Origin: Thermohahella caldifontis
GTDB lineage: Bacteria > Pseudomonadota > Gammaproteobacteria > Pseudomonadales > Oleiphilaceae
Reading direction: 5' to 3'
Assembly: GCF_041153465.1 (NCBI RefSeq)
Contig: NZ_CP154858.1
Location: forward strand, 2,666,001 to 2,730,000
DNA: 64,000 bases
The position numbers and the translations under genes are program-made. The notes below the pieces were generated by a model. That model saw only the letters and a list, made by a program, of their open reading frames with translations, ran no database searches and was not told where the DNA came from. Below are positions 8,145 through 18,699 of the stretch, piece by piece. How positions within the stretch are numbered: the stretch's first letter is position 1; each line of letters starts with the position of its first letter.

Positions 8145-9188
8145 ATGACAGCCGAAGAACCTTTCATATATCAGGTAGCCGTCTCCTCGGTCCGGACCCT
8201 GCTGGACTGGCTCGGCGAGCAGGGCGTGAAAGCCGCCGAACTCGCCCGTCAGGCGGGGCTGGACGCGGAGACACTGCTCAGTCAGACGGACGCCTGGGTG
8301 CCGTTCAGCCAGTATGTCCGGCTCTGGGAACTGGCCGAGGCGGCGACCGGCGATCCGGCCATTGGTCTGCACGTGGGCGAACGGGTGGACGAACGTCGCA
8401 TGGGGGTGATGGGGCACATCATCTTCAACAACCGCACCCTGCGTGATGCACTGACCCAGTATGCCCGTCTTTCGGCACTGATGAACGAGGCGGTGGTGGC
8501 CTCCTTTGCCGTGGAGAATGCCCGCGCCATCATCCGCTTCAGCGTGGCGGAGCCGGACCTGTACTGTCGCCAGAACATGGACCGCGTCCTGTCCATGGCC
8601 ATCACCCGGGCGCGGCGGTTTGTCAGTCCCCGCCTGATCATGGAGCAGGTGACCTTTGCCCATCCGGCGCCGGGCTACGTGTCCGAGTACGAACGGATCT
8701 TTCAGTGCCCGGTGAGCTTTGATGCACCGGTGTGCAGCATCGTGTTCGACGCGGGCTACCTGGACTACGAGCTGCCCCAGCGCAATCCCTATCTGCACAA
8801 GGTGCTCACCAGCCAGCTCGAATCCCTGCTTGCCCGGTTGCCGTTCCGCCGGTCCCTGGCCGACAAGGTCAGAGGCCTCATCCGCAAGCATTTGCCGAGC
8901 GGGCGGGTGGATGCGGAATTCATTGCCGCAGAGCTGGCCATGTCCCGCCATACCCTGTACCGGAAGCTGAAGGCAGAAAATGTGGTGTTCCAGGAACTGG
9001 TGGACGAAGTGCGCCTGGAGCGGGCAAAAGCCTATCTGCAGCGCGACAAGTACAGCCTCTCCGAGATCGCCTTCATTCTGGGATTTTCCGAGCTCAGCGC
9101 CTTCAGCCGGGCGTTCAAGCGCTGGACCGGCCAGACTCCGGCCCAGTTCCGTCAGCATGCCCGGCGCCGGCGGTTGCGCCGCCGCTGA
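8145..9188 (+). CDS. AraC-family transcriptional regulator
   Basis: 347 residues, the length of the OruR/ArgR-like AraC subgroup. The N-terminal ligand-sensing domain (about residues 20-200) contains GLHVGERVDERRMGVMGHII. The C-terminal DNA-binding domain has two helix-turn-helix motifs: FIAAELAMSRHTLYRKLKAE (about 260-280) and LSEIAFILGFSELSAFSRAF (about 305-325), followed by the family hallmark RWTGQTPAQFR. It is divergent from the 32-residue peptide gene (170-base gap) and convergent with the amidase gene only 4 bases away. Its target and ligand are not evident. Confidence 0.92.
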   Translation: MTAEEPFIYQVAVSSVRTLLDWLGEQGVKAAELARQAGLDAETLLSQTDAWVPFSQYVRLWELAEAATGDPAIGLHVGERVDERRMGVMGHIIFNNRTLRDALTQYARLSALMNEAVVASFAVENARAIIRFSVAEPDLYCRQNMDRVLSMAITRARRFVSPRLIMEQVTFAHPAPGYVSEYERIFQCPVSFDAPVCSIVFDAGYLDYELPQRNPYLHKVLTSQLESLLARLPFRRSLADKVRGLIRKHLPSGRVDAEFIAAELAMSRHTLYRKLKAENVVFQELVDEVRLERAKAYLQRDKYSLSEIAFILGFSELSAFSRAFKRWTGQTPAQFRQHARRRRLRRR

Positions 9189-9192
9189 GCGG

Positions 9193-10662
9193 TCAGTTCA
9201 GTCCCTTTTCCGGGGCGAGGGTGGACGGCGAGCCCAGGGCTTCATGCACTCGTCCGGCGATCCGGATGGTGTTCAGATCCCGCCCGGCACCGGCCAGTAC
9301 CTGCATGCCGGCCGGCAACCCGTCCACGAAACCGGTGGGAACCGTGGTGGCCGGCAGGCCCAGCAGGGTGGCCGGAGTGATCCACAGACAGGTGGAGAAG
9401 TAAGGGGCTGGTTTGCCGTCAATCTCCAGGGTGCGCCGGTGGAAGGGCCGGTGATCATGGGGAAAGGCCACCGTGGGCGCCACCGGCATCAGGACCGCAT
9501 CGAAGTCCTGCAGGGCGGCGTGAAACTTCTCGCGCAGGCGCTCGCGGCGCTCGTGCAGATGCACCCATTGGGCATGGCTGAGATGGCTGCCGCGCGCAAA
9601 GGCCTCCATGAACGGTGCCTGAGTCCGGGCAAATGCCGGGATGTGCATCAGCCATTCCAGCAGCCGCAGGCGCAGCCGGTCCGCCCGGTCCATGGACAGG
9701 GCAATGATGCTGCCCAGCATGGCCAGATAGATGGGCAGGATGTTTTCCAGACGGAACAGGGCATGATCGGCCAGATTCACGCACTCCATCCCCTGTGCGG
9801 ACAGCCTTTTCCGAACGTCTTCGAAATGCCTGGCCAGACCGCTGGCCAGGGGAGCATGAGGATCCGCCACCCAGAACCCCAGCCGCAGTGGCCGGTCGGG
9901 GAGCGTGTCCCGAAGCCGGATTTGCCAGTGGGGGGAATCAATGGGCCGGGGACGGGCCAGCACCTGCAGTGCCAGTGCCAGATCCTCGGCCGAGCGTGCC
10001 AGCGGTCCGCCTTCCGCCAGGTCCGGCTGAGACACCGTGCCGGGCGGCCCCGGCACATGGCCGCGCATGGACAGCAGATCACGCGTCGGCTTGTGGCCGA
10101 ACACGCCGCAGAAGTGTGCCGGAATCCGGATGGAGCCGCCGATGTCGCTGCCGAGCTCAAGGGGCGTCAGCCCGGCGGCCAGGGCCGCTGCGGCACCGCC
10201 GGAGGAGCCGCCGGGGGTGCGGGCACCATCCCAGGGGTTGCGGCTGGTCCCGTAAACCCGGTTGAACGACTGCCAGTCCGAAGCCATGTAGGGCGCATTG
10301 GTCTTGCCGAGAATGACGGCTCCGGCATCCACCAGCGCCTGCACCGTATCCGCATGACGGCGGGCACGGTTGCCGGTCAGGGAAGGGGCTCCGGCACAGG
10401 TGACTTCACCTTCCACGTCCCAGGTTTCCTTCACCGTCATGGGCAGACCATGCAGGGGGCCCCGGATACGGCCTTCGGCCCGCTCCCGGTCACGCTCACG
10501 GGCTTCGGCCAGGGCCGCTTCCGCACGCTGGCTCACGACGGCATTGAGCCCCGGATTGAGTCTGGCGATGCGCTCCAGCAGTTGCCGGGTCAGTGTCTCG
10601 CTGGTCACGCGGCCGTCCTGCATGGCGGCCAGCAAGTTGGTTGCGGATTCAGTGCAGTGCAT
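9193..10662 (-). CDS. Amidase signature family hydrolase
   Basis: 489 residues. Amidase-signature enzymes hydrolyse amide bonds with a Ser-cisSer-Lys triad. Here Lys is in PMTVKETWD (about residue 78), the cis-Ser and nucleophile lie in the Gly/Ser-rich RTPGGSSGGAAAALAAG segment, and the signature continues ELGSDIGGSIRIPAHFCGV. The substrate cannot be told from sequence, and GatA function is unlikely because gatB and gatC are absent. The ATG lies inside the 3' end of the upstream CHASE-like gene (14-base overlap), so the two are probably co-transcribed. Confidence 0.9.
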   Translation of the reverse strand: MHCTESATNLLAAMQDGRVTSETLTRQLLERIARLNPGLNAVVSQRAEAALAEARERDRERAEGRIRGPLHGLPMTVKETWDVEGEVTCAGAPSLTGNRARRHADTVQALVDAGAVILGKTNAPYMASDWQSFNRVYGTSRNPWDGARTPGGSSGGAAAALAAGLTPLELGSDIGGSIRIPAHFCGVFGHKPTRDLLSMRGHVPGPPGTVSQPDLAEGGPLARSAEDLALALQVLARPRPIDSPHWQIRLRDTLPDRPLRLGFWVADPHAPLASGLARHFEDVRKRLSAQGMECVNLADHALFRLENILPIYLAMLGSIIALSMDRADRLRLRLLEWLMHIPAFARTQAPFMEAFARGSHLSHAQWVHLHERRERLREKFHAALQDFDAVLMPVAPTVAFPHDHRPFHRRTLEIDGKPAPYFSTCLWITPATLLGLPATTVPTGFVDGLPAGMQVLAGAGRDLNTIRIAGRVHEALGSPSTLAPEKGLN

Positions 10663-11572
10663 GGTTACCGGTTTCCGTGTATGCGGATGCGGGGCTGATC
10701 AGCAAGGCGATGAGCACCGTGATCAGTGTGCCCGACAGAAAAAGAATCAATGGCAGCCGGGACTGGCTTTCGGCGACAAATCCGGACGTGGGCCGGATGC
10801 GCATCAGCCACTCCCGCCCGGGCAGCGTGAGGACATTGGTGTACAGCCACTGCTGAGCTTCCCCGTCGGTGCCGGACAGATCGGCCTGGCCGGCTGCGAC
10901 CACCGGCTCGCTGGTATGCCAGGCCAGGTCGTAGAGTTCGATACGCAGGGGATCGTGTGTAAAGCGGTGCATCTGATTGGTCAGCCAGCGCTGCAGATCC
11001 AGACTGACCGCATACAGGCCGGCCGGCCAGGAGGACTCACCGGCGGAGTCCGTGACCCGGAAGGCAGGCACCAGGATACGGACCTCGCCCCGGTAATCCG
11101 GCTCGCTGCTGTTGAGCTGTGTCACCGCAGTCACCCTGGGCATGCGGCCCGTCCAGGCCTCCGCAAGCATGGCGCTGATACCGGGCGTGCGTGAAAAGTC
11201 GGCGGTTTCGAGCCGCACCCGATAGCTGGCCGGGCTGGCATCGGCGATGCGGAACGCCGGCGGGTTGTCCGCAGGGGGGTCAGGTACCATCCACTCCAGA
11301 GTGCTGACAGCCGGCCAGGCGGCCTGCAGGGTCTTCAGCCGGTTGCTCAGCGGGCGGGACGGGGGAGAGGTCAGCAGGCTGCATGCCGCGATCAGGCTAT
11401 CCAGGTCATGGCGCAGCGCCAGGTACCGTGAGGTGGCTGCTTCCACAAAATGCTCGCGGGCATGCTGCCAGTGCCGGTTGGAGACCAGCCAGGTGGCCAT
11501 GGCCGACAGGCTGAATCCCACAATCAGAACAAAGGCTGCGGGCAGGCTGAGTGCAAATCCGTTTCGCTGCAT
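10649..11572 (-). CDS. Membrane sensor with CHASE-like periplasmic domain, no output domain
   Basis: 307 residues. One N-terminal membrane helix (about residues 10-31), a periplasmic section of about 240 residues, and a second helix LPLILFLSGTLITVLIALLI near the C-terminus. The periplasmic part has CHASE features (PAVSTLEWM, VRILVPAFRV, LRIELYDLAWHTSEPVVAAG), typical of receptors for small ligands. The kinase, cyclase or GGDEF domain that normally follows is missing: the protein stops about 15 residues after the second helix. It may be a natural stand-alone sensor or a truncated cyclase or kinase. It overlaps the amidase gene and is divergent from pel. Confidence 0.7.
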   Translation of the reverse strand: MQRNGFALSLPAAFVLIVGFSLSAMATWLVSNRHWQHAREHFVEAATSRYLALRHDLDSLIAACSLLTSPPSRPLSNRLKTLQAAWPAVSTLEWMVPDPPADNPPAFRIADASPASYRVRLETADFSRTPGISAMLAEAWTGRMPRVTAVTQLNSSEPDYRGEVRILVPAFRVTDSAGESSWPAGLYAVSLDLQRWLTNQMHRFTHDPLRIELYDLAWHTSEPVVAAGQADLSGTDGEAQQWLYTNVLTLPGREWLMRIRPTSGFVAESQSRLPLILFLSGTLITVLIALLISPASAYTETGNHALH

Positions 11573-11686
11573 CGGAGATCATTTTGTTGTTGTCTTGGTC
11601 GGTCACTATAGGTGAGCCGGCAGGACAACTCAACTGCTACGCGAGGTCCCGGACGCCACGCAGCCGGGGGATTCGGAAAGTGCGGC

Positions 11687-11715
11687 TGGAGGTTGCGGCG
11701 CACTGCCCATATAAT
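11687..11715 (+). promoter_or_regulatory. Candidate pel operon promoter
   Basis: A perfect TATAAT (11710-11715) lies 83 bases before the pelA GTG. The hexamer 17 bases upstream (TGGAGG) matches the -35 consensus poorly, so an activator may be needed. The 11573-11798 gap holds nothing else I can identify. Confidence 0.4.
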
Positions 11716-11798
11716 GCAGGAAGCGGGCAAAATCAATAGAACAACATGTCACTTTTTGTATCGTTTTTTCACGAATCATTCATCTGACAGGGGATCCT

Positions 11799-14539
11799 GT
11801 GCCAATCAGAATCTGGCTATCCGCAGTGGTGCTTTGCTGGGGCGTACTGGCCCGGGCCGGCGAGCTGGGGTTCTATTACGGTCACCGCCCGGACCCTTCC
11901 GAGTGGCAGCATCTGAACATGCTGGTGCTGCAGCCGGATCAGGTGGATGACCGCGCACTGAAGGGCCTCCGCCAACGGGGTGTCCGGCCGCTTGCCTATA
12001 TCAGTATCGGTGAGGTGGCGCGTGATGCGGATTACCTCGGCCGCCTGCCGAAGTCAGCGCTGCTGACCGATAACGAGGCCTGGAACTCCGTGCGCCTTGA
12101 CCTGCGGCGGCCCGAAGTGCGTGACTTCATCGTCAGGGAATTGGTTCAGGCGGCGCGGGAGCGCGGATTTGATGGGGTCTTCCTGGACACGGTGGACAGC
12201 TTTCATGCTCTGCCGGGGGCGGTGCAACCGGCGTTCCGCGAGGGCGTGGTGGCACTGATCCGCTCGGTTCGCGAGGCCATCGGAGACGGGCCGCTGTGGA
12301 TCAACCGGGGCTTTGACATGCTGGATGCGCTGGCACCGCTGGTCAATGGCGTCGCCTTCGAGTCTCTGTACAGCGGTTACGATGCAACCAGCGAGACCTA
12401 CCTGCCTGTTCCGGAGGCGGATCGTGACTGGCTGCGTCAGCAGATCCGCAGGGTCATCCAACGGGGACTTCCGGTGGTTGCCATCGATTATCTGCCGCCG
12501 GACCGTGTCGCCGAAGCACCGGCTCTGGCGCGAAAGATTGAAGCGGACGGCGCACAACCCTGGATTACCGATGCCCACCTCACCCGGGTCGGGCACAGTC
12601 ATGTGACGCCGCGGCCACGCAAGGTGCTGGGCATTTATGAATCCCCCCACGGTGATATCGACAAGTCGGGGCTGCATCTTTATACCGCCACGCCCCTGGA
12701 GTATCTGGGGTTCCATTATGATTACCTGCCCGTTACCGGGGACATGCCCACCGACGATCTGGCAGGCCGCTATGCCGGGGTGGTGGTCTGGCTGGAAGGT
12801 GAGGCGCCCACGGAGAATCTCTGCCATTTCCTCCGGCGAGCCCGGGAAGAGGGGCTGTCTGTGGTGTTCATGGCGGGTATCCCTGCAGATCCGGACTGTG
12901 AGGCAGTAGCCGGTGTCACCACAAGCCGTACCCCGGTTGGCCGCATGCGTCTCGGCGCGACACGCCACGGTGCGGGGCAGTTCGAGGGCCGGATACGTGT
13001 CCGTCAGCTGGGCATGACCCCGGTACAGCTCCAGGATCCGGCCGGGGGGATATCTGGGTGGACGTTCAGGACAGTCAGGGCACATCCTTTCCCCAGGTTG
13101 CCGTCACGGCTGCGGGGGGCTTTGCCCTGCGTCCCTATCTCTTTGAAGAGACCCCGGACGAAAACCGTTACTGGCTGTTTGATCCGGTCCCCTTTCTGCG
13201 CCAGGCCCTCAGACTGCCGATGCTGCCGGCACCGGATGTCACCACGGAAAATGGTCGCTGGGTTTTGTTGGCTCATATCGATGGGGATGGCTTTGTCTCG
13301 CGGGCCGAAATCAGAGGGACACCGCTTGCTGCCAAGGCCACCCTGGATGAAGTCCTGAAGCGTTTTCCGATTCCTCATACGGTGTCCATCATCGAGGCGG
13401 AAATTGCACCTCACGGCCTGTTTCCGCAACTGAGCCGGGAGGCCGAGGCCATCGCCCGGGAAATCTTCCGCGAGCCCTATGTGGAACTGGCCAGCCATGC
13501 ATTCAGTCATCCCTTTGTCTGGCGGCATCTGGAAGGGCGAACCGACCTCAAGCAGGATGTCTACGGCTGGAACATGCCGGTACCCAATTACACCCCAACC
13601 GTTGAGCGGGAAATTGCGGGCTCGGTGGACTACATCAACACCCGGCTGGCACCGCCTGACAAGCGGGTGAAGGTCTTTCTCTGGAGCGGCGATGCCATTC
13701 CCGGAGACCGGGCGCTGGCGCTGACCGAGGCACTGGGGCTGGAGAACACCAACGGCGGCGACACCAAGGTGCTGCCGGAAACCAACAGTCTGACTCATGT
13801 GTGGCCCATCGGACGGCCACGCCCCACCGGCCTGCAGGTCTATGCGCCGGTCATGAACGAGAATGTTTACACCAATCTCTGGCAGGGGCCCTATTACGGG
13901 TACCGGGATGTGATCAAGACTTTTGAATTGCTGAATGCACCGCGCCGGCTGAAGCCCATGGATATCTACTACCATTTCTACTCGGGCTCCAAGTATGCCT
14001 CGCTGAACGCCCTGATCGAAGTCTATACCTGGGCGCTGAAGCACCCGGTCACCCCCATGTATATCAGTGAGTATGCCCGCCGTGCCCGCGGATTCTATGA
14101 TGCCCGCTGGACGGAAGAGGGTCCCGGACAACTGAGGCTGCACAGTGCCTGGCCGGTACGGACGCTGAGAATGCCTGTCAGCGAGGGCTGGCTGACCGGA
14201 CCGGGTGTCCTGGGCTGGCAGGACAAGGACGGTGAGCGCTATGTTCACCTGGCACCGGAGACGGGCGCCCTGACGCGACAGCGTCAGCAGCCGGCCGGCC
14301 CCTGGCTGGCATCCGCCAATGTGATCTGGGACCGGGTGGTATCCGTCCGGGACAACGGCCGCTGGCAGCTGGATTTTGATTTCCATGCAGGCCAGCCGGG
14401 AGAGCTGCAGGTGCGGGCTGCGCGGGAATGTGTCCTGAAAGGCTCAGGGGCGCCGGCAACCTACCGTGCAAAGACCGGTATGGTCACGGTACCGCTTGGG
14501 CAGCAGCAGGGAGTCGGTTACCGCCTTGAGTGTCGATGA
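11799..14539 (+). CDS. pelA: PelA: Pel polysaccharide hydrolase/deacetylase (single-base frameshift)
   Basis: PelA is the periplasmic bifunctional enzyme of Pel exopolysaccharide synthesis. It partly deacetylates and can cleave the polymer. Signal peptide (RIWLSAVVLCWGVLARAG), then a glycoside-hydrolase TIM barrel (about residues 20-260: AYISIGEVARD, GFDGVFLDTVDSFHAL), a middle domain, and a C-terminal deacetylase (LLAHIDGDGF, ELASHAFSHPFVW, consistent with Asp-His-His metal sites). As read, the frame breaks at the G6 run 13044-13049. One more G joins PAGG to DIWVDVQDSQG and gives about 913 residues, close to the P. aeruginosa protein. The GTG start has ACAGGGG upstream. First gene of pelABCDEFG. 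Confidence 0.92.
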
Positions 14540-17500
14540 TCCGAGGGAAATACCGCGCAAGCGGGAACACCTGATCCACCCGGTCGGTCTGCTGGTCCTG
14601 GCGGGGACCATCACGCTGATTCTGTATGTCATGTTTCCGCGGGACACGGTATTTACCACCAGCGATGCCCTGGCGCGTCCGGACGCCCTGTCCATTGCCT
14701 ACCTGCGTGTCCTGCTGCGTTCGGATCCGGACAACAGCGAGGTACGCCTGCATCTCATCCGCCAACTGCGCCTGACCGGCCAATACCGGGAAGCGCTCGC
14801 ACTCATGGGACCGTTGCTGGACGACCCGGTGCTGGGCACATCGCCGGAAGTCTTCAGCGAATACATCAACCTGCTGGCGCAGGACATGTTCAGCCGCACC
14901 CGGCCCGACGAGAAGGTTCAGGCACAACGTCGGCTGGAACTTGCCCTGCGGCGCATGACCCGCATGCCGTGGCCGGAGGACCGGATTCGGGCCACGCTGG
15001 AACTGACCCGCAACTGGGTCCGGCCTTCCACCAGGGTTGAACTGCTGGAGTGGCTGCTGGCCAGGACACAGGATGCCGGGGAGCGCCTGGCGCTGCATCA
15101 GGAACTGGCCACCCTGTATGCGGGGCAGGGCGATATCGACAGTGCGGAGTCACATCTGAATCTGGCCTGGGAGATGGCGCCGGATGGCCGCAAGCCGGCG
15201 CTGGCACTCCGCCTGCTGGATATTCTGCTGGCCAGTGGTGATCCTTACCGGGCGCTGATCCGGGTGCCCGGATTGATTCAGCATCATCCGCTTGATCGCC
15301 GCCTGCTGGAAAAAGGCCGCTCGATTGCCCTGCAGGCCGGGCGACCCGATCTGGCGCTGCAATGGCAACGCCAGCGCTATGCCCTGACGCCGGAAGACAG
15401 TGCTCTGGCCTGGGCACTGATGGAGGCGGAACTGGGACAGGGGCATCTGGAGGCCGCCCGGGAGCTTGTCCCCATCGCCTCGAAGCAGGCCCACACCCCG
15501 GAGCGGGTCAGGCGCATTGCCCAGATACTCACGTGGAGCGGAGACCCGAATGCGGCCTTTGCCTGGTGGGAGCGCTACGCCAGCATGACCCGGCGGGAAG
15601 CAGACCGGGAATTTCTCTGGAAGCAGGCCATCGGGCTGTACCGGCTGAATGATGCCCGTCGCATTCTGGAGTCCATCGCGGCGCAGCGACCGCTGACCCG
15701 GGCCGAGCGTGAAGAGCTGTTCGGGCTTTACCTTGACGTGGGCGATACGGCGGCGGCCCGGGCCATGCTGGAACGCGAGCGTGCCCGCAACCCGGATGAA
15801 GCCAGCCTGACCCAACAGCTCTACAGCCTTTACATTGACCTGCGTGACTGGCCCGCAGCAGTCCGGCTGCTGGAAGCGGAAGAACAGGCGGGCAGGCTGA
15901 CGGCGGAGCAGCGGCTGGAACTGGCGAATCTGACCTGGCTGCTGCGCCGGCCGGAACAGGCCCTGACCGTGCTGGATCGGGCTCCGCCGGATGAGCGTAA
16001 TGCGGCATACTGGGACTTTCGCCTGCAATTGGCGGTATATCTGGAAGACTTTGATGATGCTGCCAGTTCACTGACACATCTGATGGCACTCCCGGATGGC
16101 ATGGCAGCGCTCAGTGTGGAAGACTTTGCCAGCGTCGGCAGCGGTCTGGCCCTGACAGGACGGTATGGGGAGGCCGCCAGGCTCATGTGGGCGGCCGGTC
16201 AGCGAAACCAGCGAACCGATATCCTTCTGCGTGCGGTCCAGCTCGCCATGGAAGCCCGGCTCTGGCAAGAAGCCGGCGAGTGGCTGGCAACCATGCCGGT
16301 TCCCGGAACCGATGCGGAACGTGCGCTCTGGTGGGGATTGAAGGCCCGCCTGGCGGCGCATCAGGGGCATCAGGACCGGGCCATCGGCTACTGGGAGCAG
16401 GCGACCATCTATGCGCCCGACGACCCCAACTACCGTGATGCCTTCATGTGGGCACTGATCGGCGCTGCCCGCGGTCATGCGGATACCCTGGCGTCCTATC
16501 TCAATTATTACCGGCGTACCGGCGTCGATGACAGCCGCCTCTGGCCCCTGCTGGCCTATGGTTACATGGCCCTGGGGGATACCACGCAGGCGTTGGCCTG
16601 GTTCCGCCTCGGGCTGCTGGCGTACCAGAGAGACGTGGACTGGCTCATGGGCATGGCGGAGGCCTTTCATCTGGCCGGATACGAAGATTACGCCCAGCGA
16701 CTCAAGCGTCATGTCTGGCGGACGCTGGCGCCGCGTCTGCAGGCGGGGCTGACACTGGATAACGAACGATCCGGACAGGCGCTGCGGCTGGCCCATGAAT
16801 ATGCCGGACCAGAAGTGGCCGACCGGGCCTTGACGCAGCCGGGGATTACGCTGACGGACGATGAGCGCCTGACGCTGTTGCTTGAGTGGGCCCTGGCCGA
16901 AGGGCACCGGATTCTGGCGGATGTGTACTCTGAGCAGGCGGCCGCCAGGGCCCTGACCCTGCCCGGGTGGCAGCAGCTCGCCATGGCACTGCAGCGGAAT
17001 GATGGCAGTGCACTGGAAAAGGCCCTGGCCGATTTTGATAATCTGCCGCTCTCGGATGCCACCCTGGCCCGGTTCCGGCTCGGGCGGCGAACTCAGGCCC
17101 TCACCTATGGGCTCACGGCCCTGACCGATACGCTGGATGAAACCAACGTCTCCCAGGTGCGTGCCCTGGTGGCGACCCTGCGTACGGGGCTGGAGGACGG
17201 GGTGCGGATCCTTCACCGGCGACAGAAGCGGGACGTGCTCACGCTGGCCAGCTGGGGGTTCACCTGGGCGGAATTGCAGGATGAACAGCGCTGGCAGCTG
17301 GATCTCGACCAGCATGGGGTGACACCGGATACCAGCGTTCTGAACGCGACGGGTGACCAGCAGGACATCAGCCTGCAGTGGCAGACTTGGGGGCGTGACT
17401 GGACCCTGACCGCGACGGCGGCCTACAGGGTGCGTGACACCCGCAGTACGGCGGGGGTATCGCTGAACTGGGAGCAGGATCTGGACGAAGGGCTGCGTAT

Positions 17501-18119
17501 CGGCGCGACGCTGAATCTCGACATGCGCCCCGACATTTCGGGTACCACTTGGGCCTGGGGACAGGAAACCGGTCTGCGCGGCCGGCTGGATTACGGCATC
17601 GACAGCCGGACGACGCTGGCCCTAGAAGCAGGCTGGCGACGTATCGACAGCGTGTATGGCCCCCGTCTCGGGCAGGGGCCGCACATGCAGGGCGGTATCA
17701 CGCATACCCTGTTTGCGGAAGACCCGGCCTGGCAGGTCAGCGGCGATGTCCAGTGGTATCGCTTCAGTGGCGACCCGCTGGCGGATGCGAGACTGAACAG
17801 CCATTTTGTGGCGGCCCCCTCGGCGGACACCATTCTGCCGCGGGAGTTTGGCCGGGTGGGGGTGTCCACCCGCTGGTATCACGGTGAAGTGCACCGCATC
17901 GCCCATGAGGTCCCCTCTCCGCGCTGGCACTTCGGCGTGAATGCCGGCTATCAGTGGACGCGGGATGTGCTGGACTACGGCCTCACGGCCGGCATCGGCT
18001 GGCGTGTCACCGGGGATGATGAACTGGCCCTGAGCCTGGACTGGAGCTCCGAAACGGCGACCGGCAGCGGCCAGAGTCTGACGCTGACCTTTTCATATAA
18101 CAGTTATACAGGCAGGTAA
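14526..18119 (+). CDS. pelB: PelB: outer-membrane secretin with TPR domain
   Basis: About 1,197 residues, almost the size of P. aeruginosa PelB. An N-terminal membrane helix (GLLVLAGTITLILYVMF) is followed by a very long run of tetratricopeptide repeats in the periplasm (about residues 60-880). A C-terminal beta-barrel (about 900-1197, LQWQTWGRDWTLTATAAY to the end, last strand LTLTFSYNSYTGR) exports the polymer. The TPRs guide the polymer and bind PelA. I favour the TTG at 14526, which overlaps the pelA stop by 14 bases and has AGGGAG upstream. An in-frame ATG at 14466 lies deeper inside pelA. Confidence 0.92.
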   Translation: MSVDDPREIPRKREHLIHPVGLLVLAGTITLILYVMFPRDTVFTTSDALARPDALSIAYLRVLLRSDPDNSEVRLHLIRQLRLTGQYREALALMGPLLDDPVLGTSPEVFSEYINLLAQDMFSRTRPDEKVQAQRRLELALRRMTRMPWPEDRIRATLELTRNWVRPSTRVELLEWLLARTQDAGERLALHQELATLYAGQGDIDSAESHLNLAWEMAPDGRKPALALRLLDILLASGDPYRALIRVPGLIQHHPLDRRLLEKGRSIALQAGRPDLALQWQRQRYALTPEDSALAWALMEAELGQGHLEAARELVPIASKQAHTPERVRRIAQILTWSGDPNAAFAWWERYASMTRREADREFLWKQAIGLYRLNDARRILESIAAQRPLTRAEREELFGLYLDVGDTAAARAMLERERARNPDEASLTQQLYSLYIDLRDWPAAVRLLEAEEQAGRLTAEQRLELANLTWLLRRPEQALTVLDRAPPDERNAAYWDFRLQLAVYLEDFDDAASSLTHLMALPDGMAALSVEDFASVGSGLALTGRYGEAARLMWAAGQRNQRTDILLRAVQLAMEARLWQEAGEWLATMPVPGTDAERALWWGLKARLAAHQGHQDRAIGYWEQATIYAPDDPNYRDAFMWALIGAARGHADTLASYLNYYRRTGVDDSRLWPLLAYGYMALGDTTQALAWFRLGLLAYQRDVDWLMGMAEAFHLAGYEDYAQRLKRHVWRTLAPRLQAGLTLDNERSGQALRLAHEYAGPEVADRALTQPGITLTDDERLTLLLEWALAEGHRILADVYSEQAAARALTLPGWQQLAMALQRNDGSALEKALADFDNLPLSDATLARFRLGRRTQALTYGLTALTDTLDETNVSQVRALVATLRTGLEDGVRILHRRQKRDVLTLASWGFTWAELQDEQRWQLDLDQHGVTPDTSVLNATGDQQDISLQWQTWGRDWTLTATAAYRVRDTRSTAGVSLNWEQDLDEGLRIGATLNLDMRPDISGTTWAWGQETGLRGRLDYGIDSRTTLALEAGWRRIDSVYGPRLGQGPHMQGGITHTLFAEDPAWQVSGDVQWYRFSGDPLADARLNSHFVAAPSADTILPREFGRVGVSTRWYHGEVHRIAHEVPSPRWHFGVNAGYQWTRDVLDYGLTAGIGWRVTGDDELALSLDWSSETATGSGQSLTLTFSYNSYTGR

Positions 18120-18174
18120 ACACATGATGGCGGATCTGTTAACATGGCGGCTTTACAGGAATGGGAGGTCTCTC

Positions 18175-18695
18175 ATGCGCTGGCCCTGGCTACTGGCAAC
18201 AGTGATTGCACTGGCAGGTTGCACGACACTGCGCACCACCTCCGATACCCCGAAACTGAGCACGGCACAGCCGTGGGTGCTGTTGCCCATGGAAAATCTC
18301 GCCCAGGCACCCCAGGCCGCGGAACGGGTCGAACGCATTGCCGCCGCATTGCTGCGTGCGCGGGGTATCCGGGTGCAGGACTACCCGCGTGACACGGATA
18401 CCTCCCCCTGCTGCTCACCAACGATGTGGCGCGTTACCAGAAGGCCCTCTCCTGGGCGCGACAGCAGGACGCCACCTACGGGGTAACCGGCAGCGTCAAT
18501 GAATGGCGCTACAAGGCCGGGCTGGATGGCGAACCGGCCGTGGGCGTCACCCTTCGTGTGGTGGAGCTGAACACCGGCAATGTGGTCTGGACCGCCACCG
18601 GGGCACGTGCCGGGTGGGGACGCGAGGCCGTGTCCATGACCGCCCAGAAGGTGCTCGACGATCTGATCGACGACATTCCGGCAGGCCAAGACTGA
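18175..18695 (+). CDS. pelC: PelC: outer-membrane lipoprotein of Pel export (single-base frameshift)
   Basis: PelC forms a dodecameric lipoprotein ring that funnels Pel to the PelB channel. Lipoprotein signal MRWPWLLATVIALAGC (Cys at residue 16), then LLPMENLAQAPQAAERVE and RARGIRVQDYP, typical of PelC. The frame breaks at the C5 run 18404-18408. One more C joins DTDTSP to LLLTNDVARYQKALSWARQ and gives about 173 residues, the family length. The ATG at 18175 is preceded by GGGAGG and begins exactly at the lipoprotein signal. Confidence 0.88.
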
Positions 18696-18699
18696 CTTC

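Noticed and set aside
11573..11798. Small regulatory RNA in the gap before pelA
   Set aside because: A TATAAT is present, but no terminator hairpin or conserved RNA structure is visible. The gap is adequately explained as promoter DNA.
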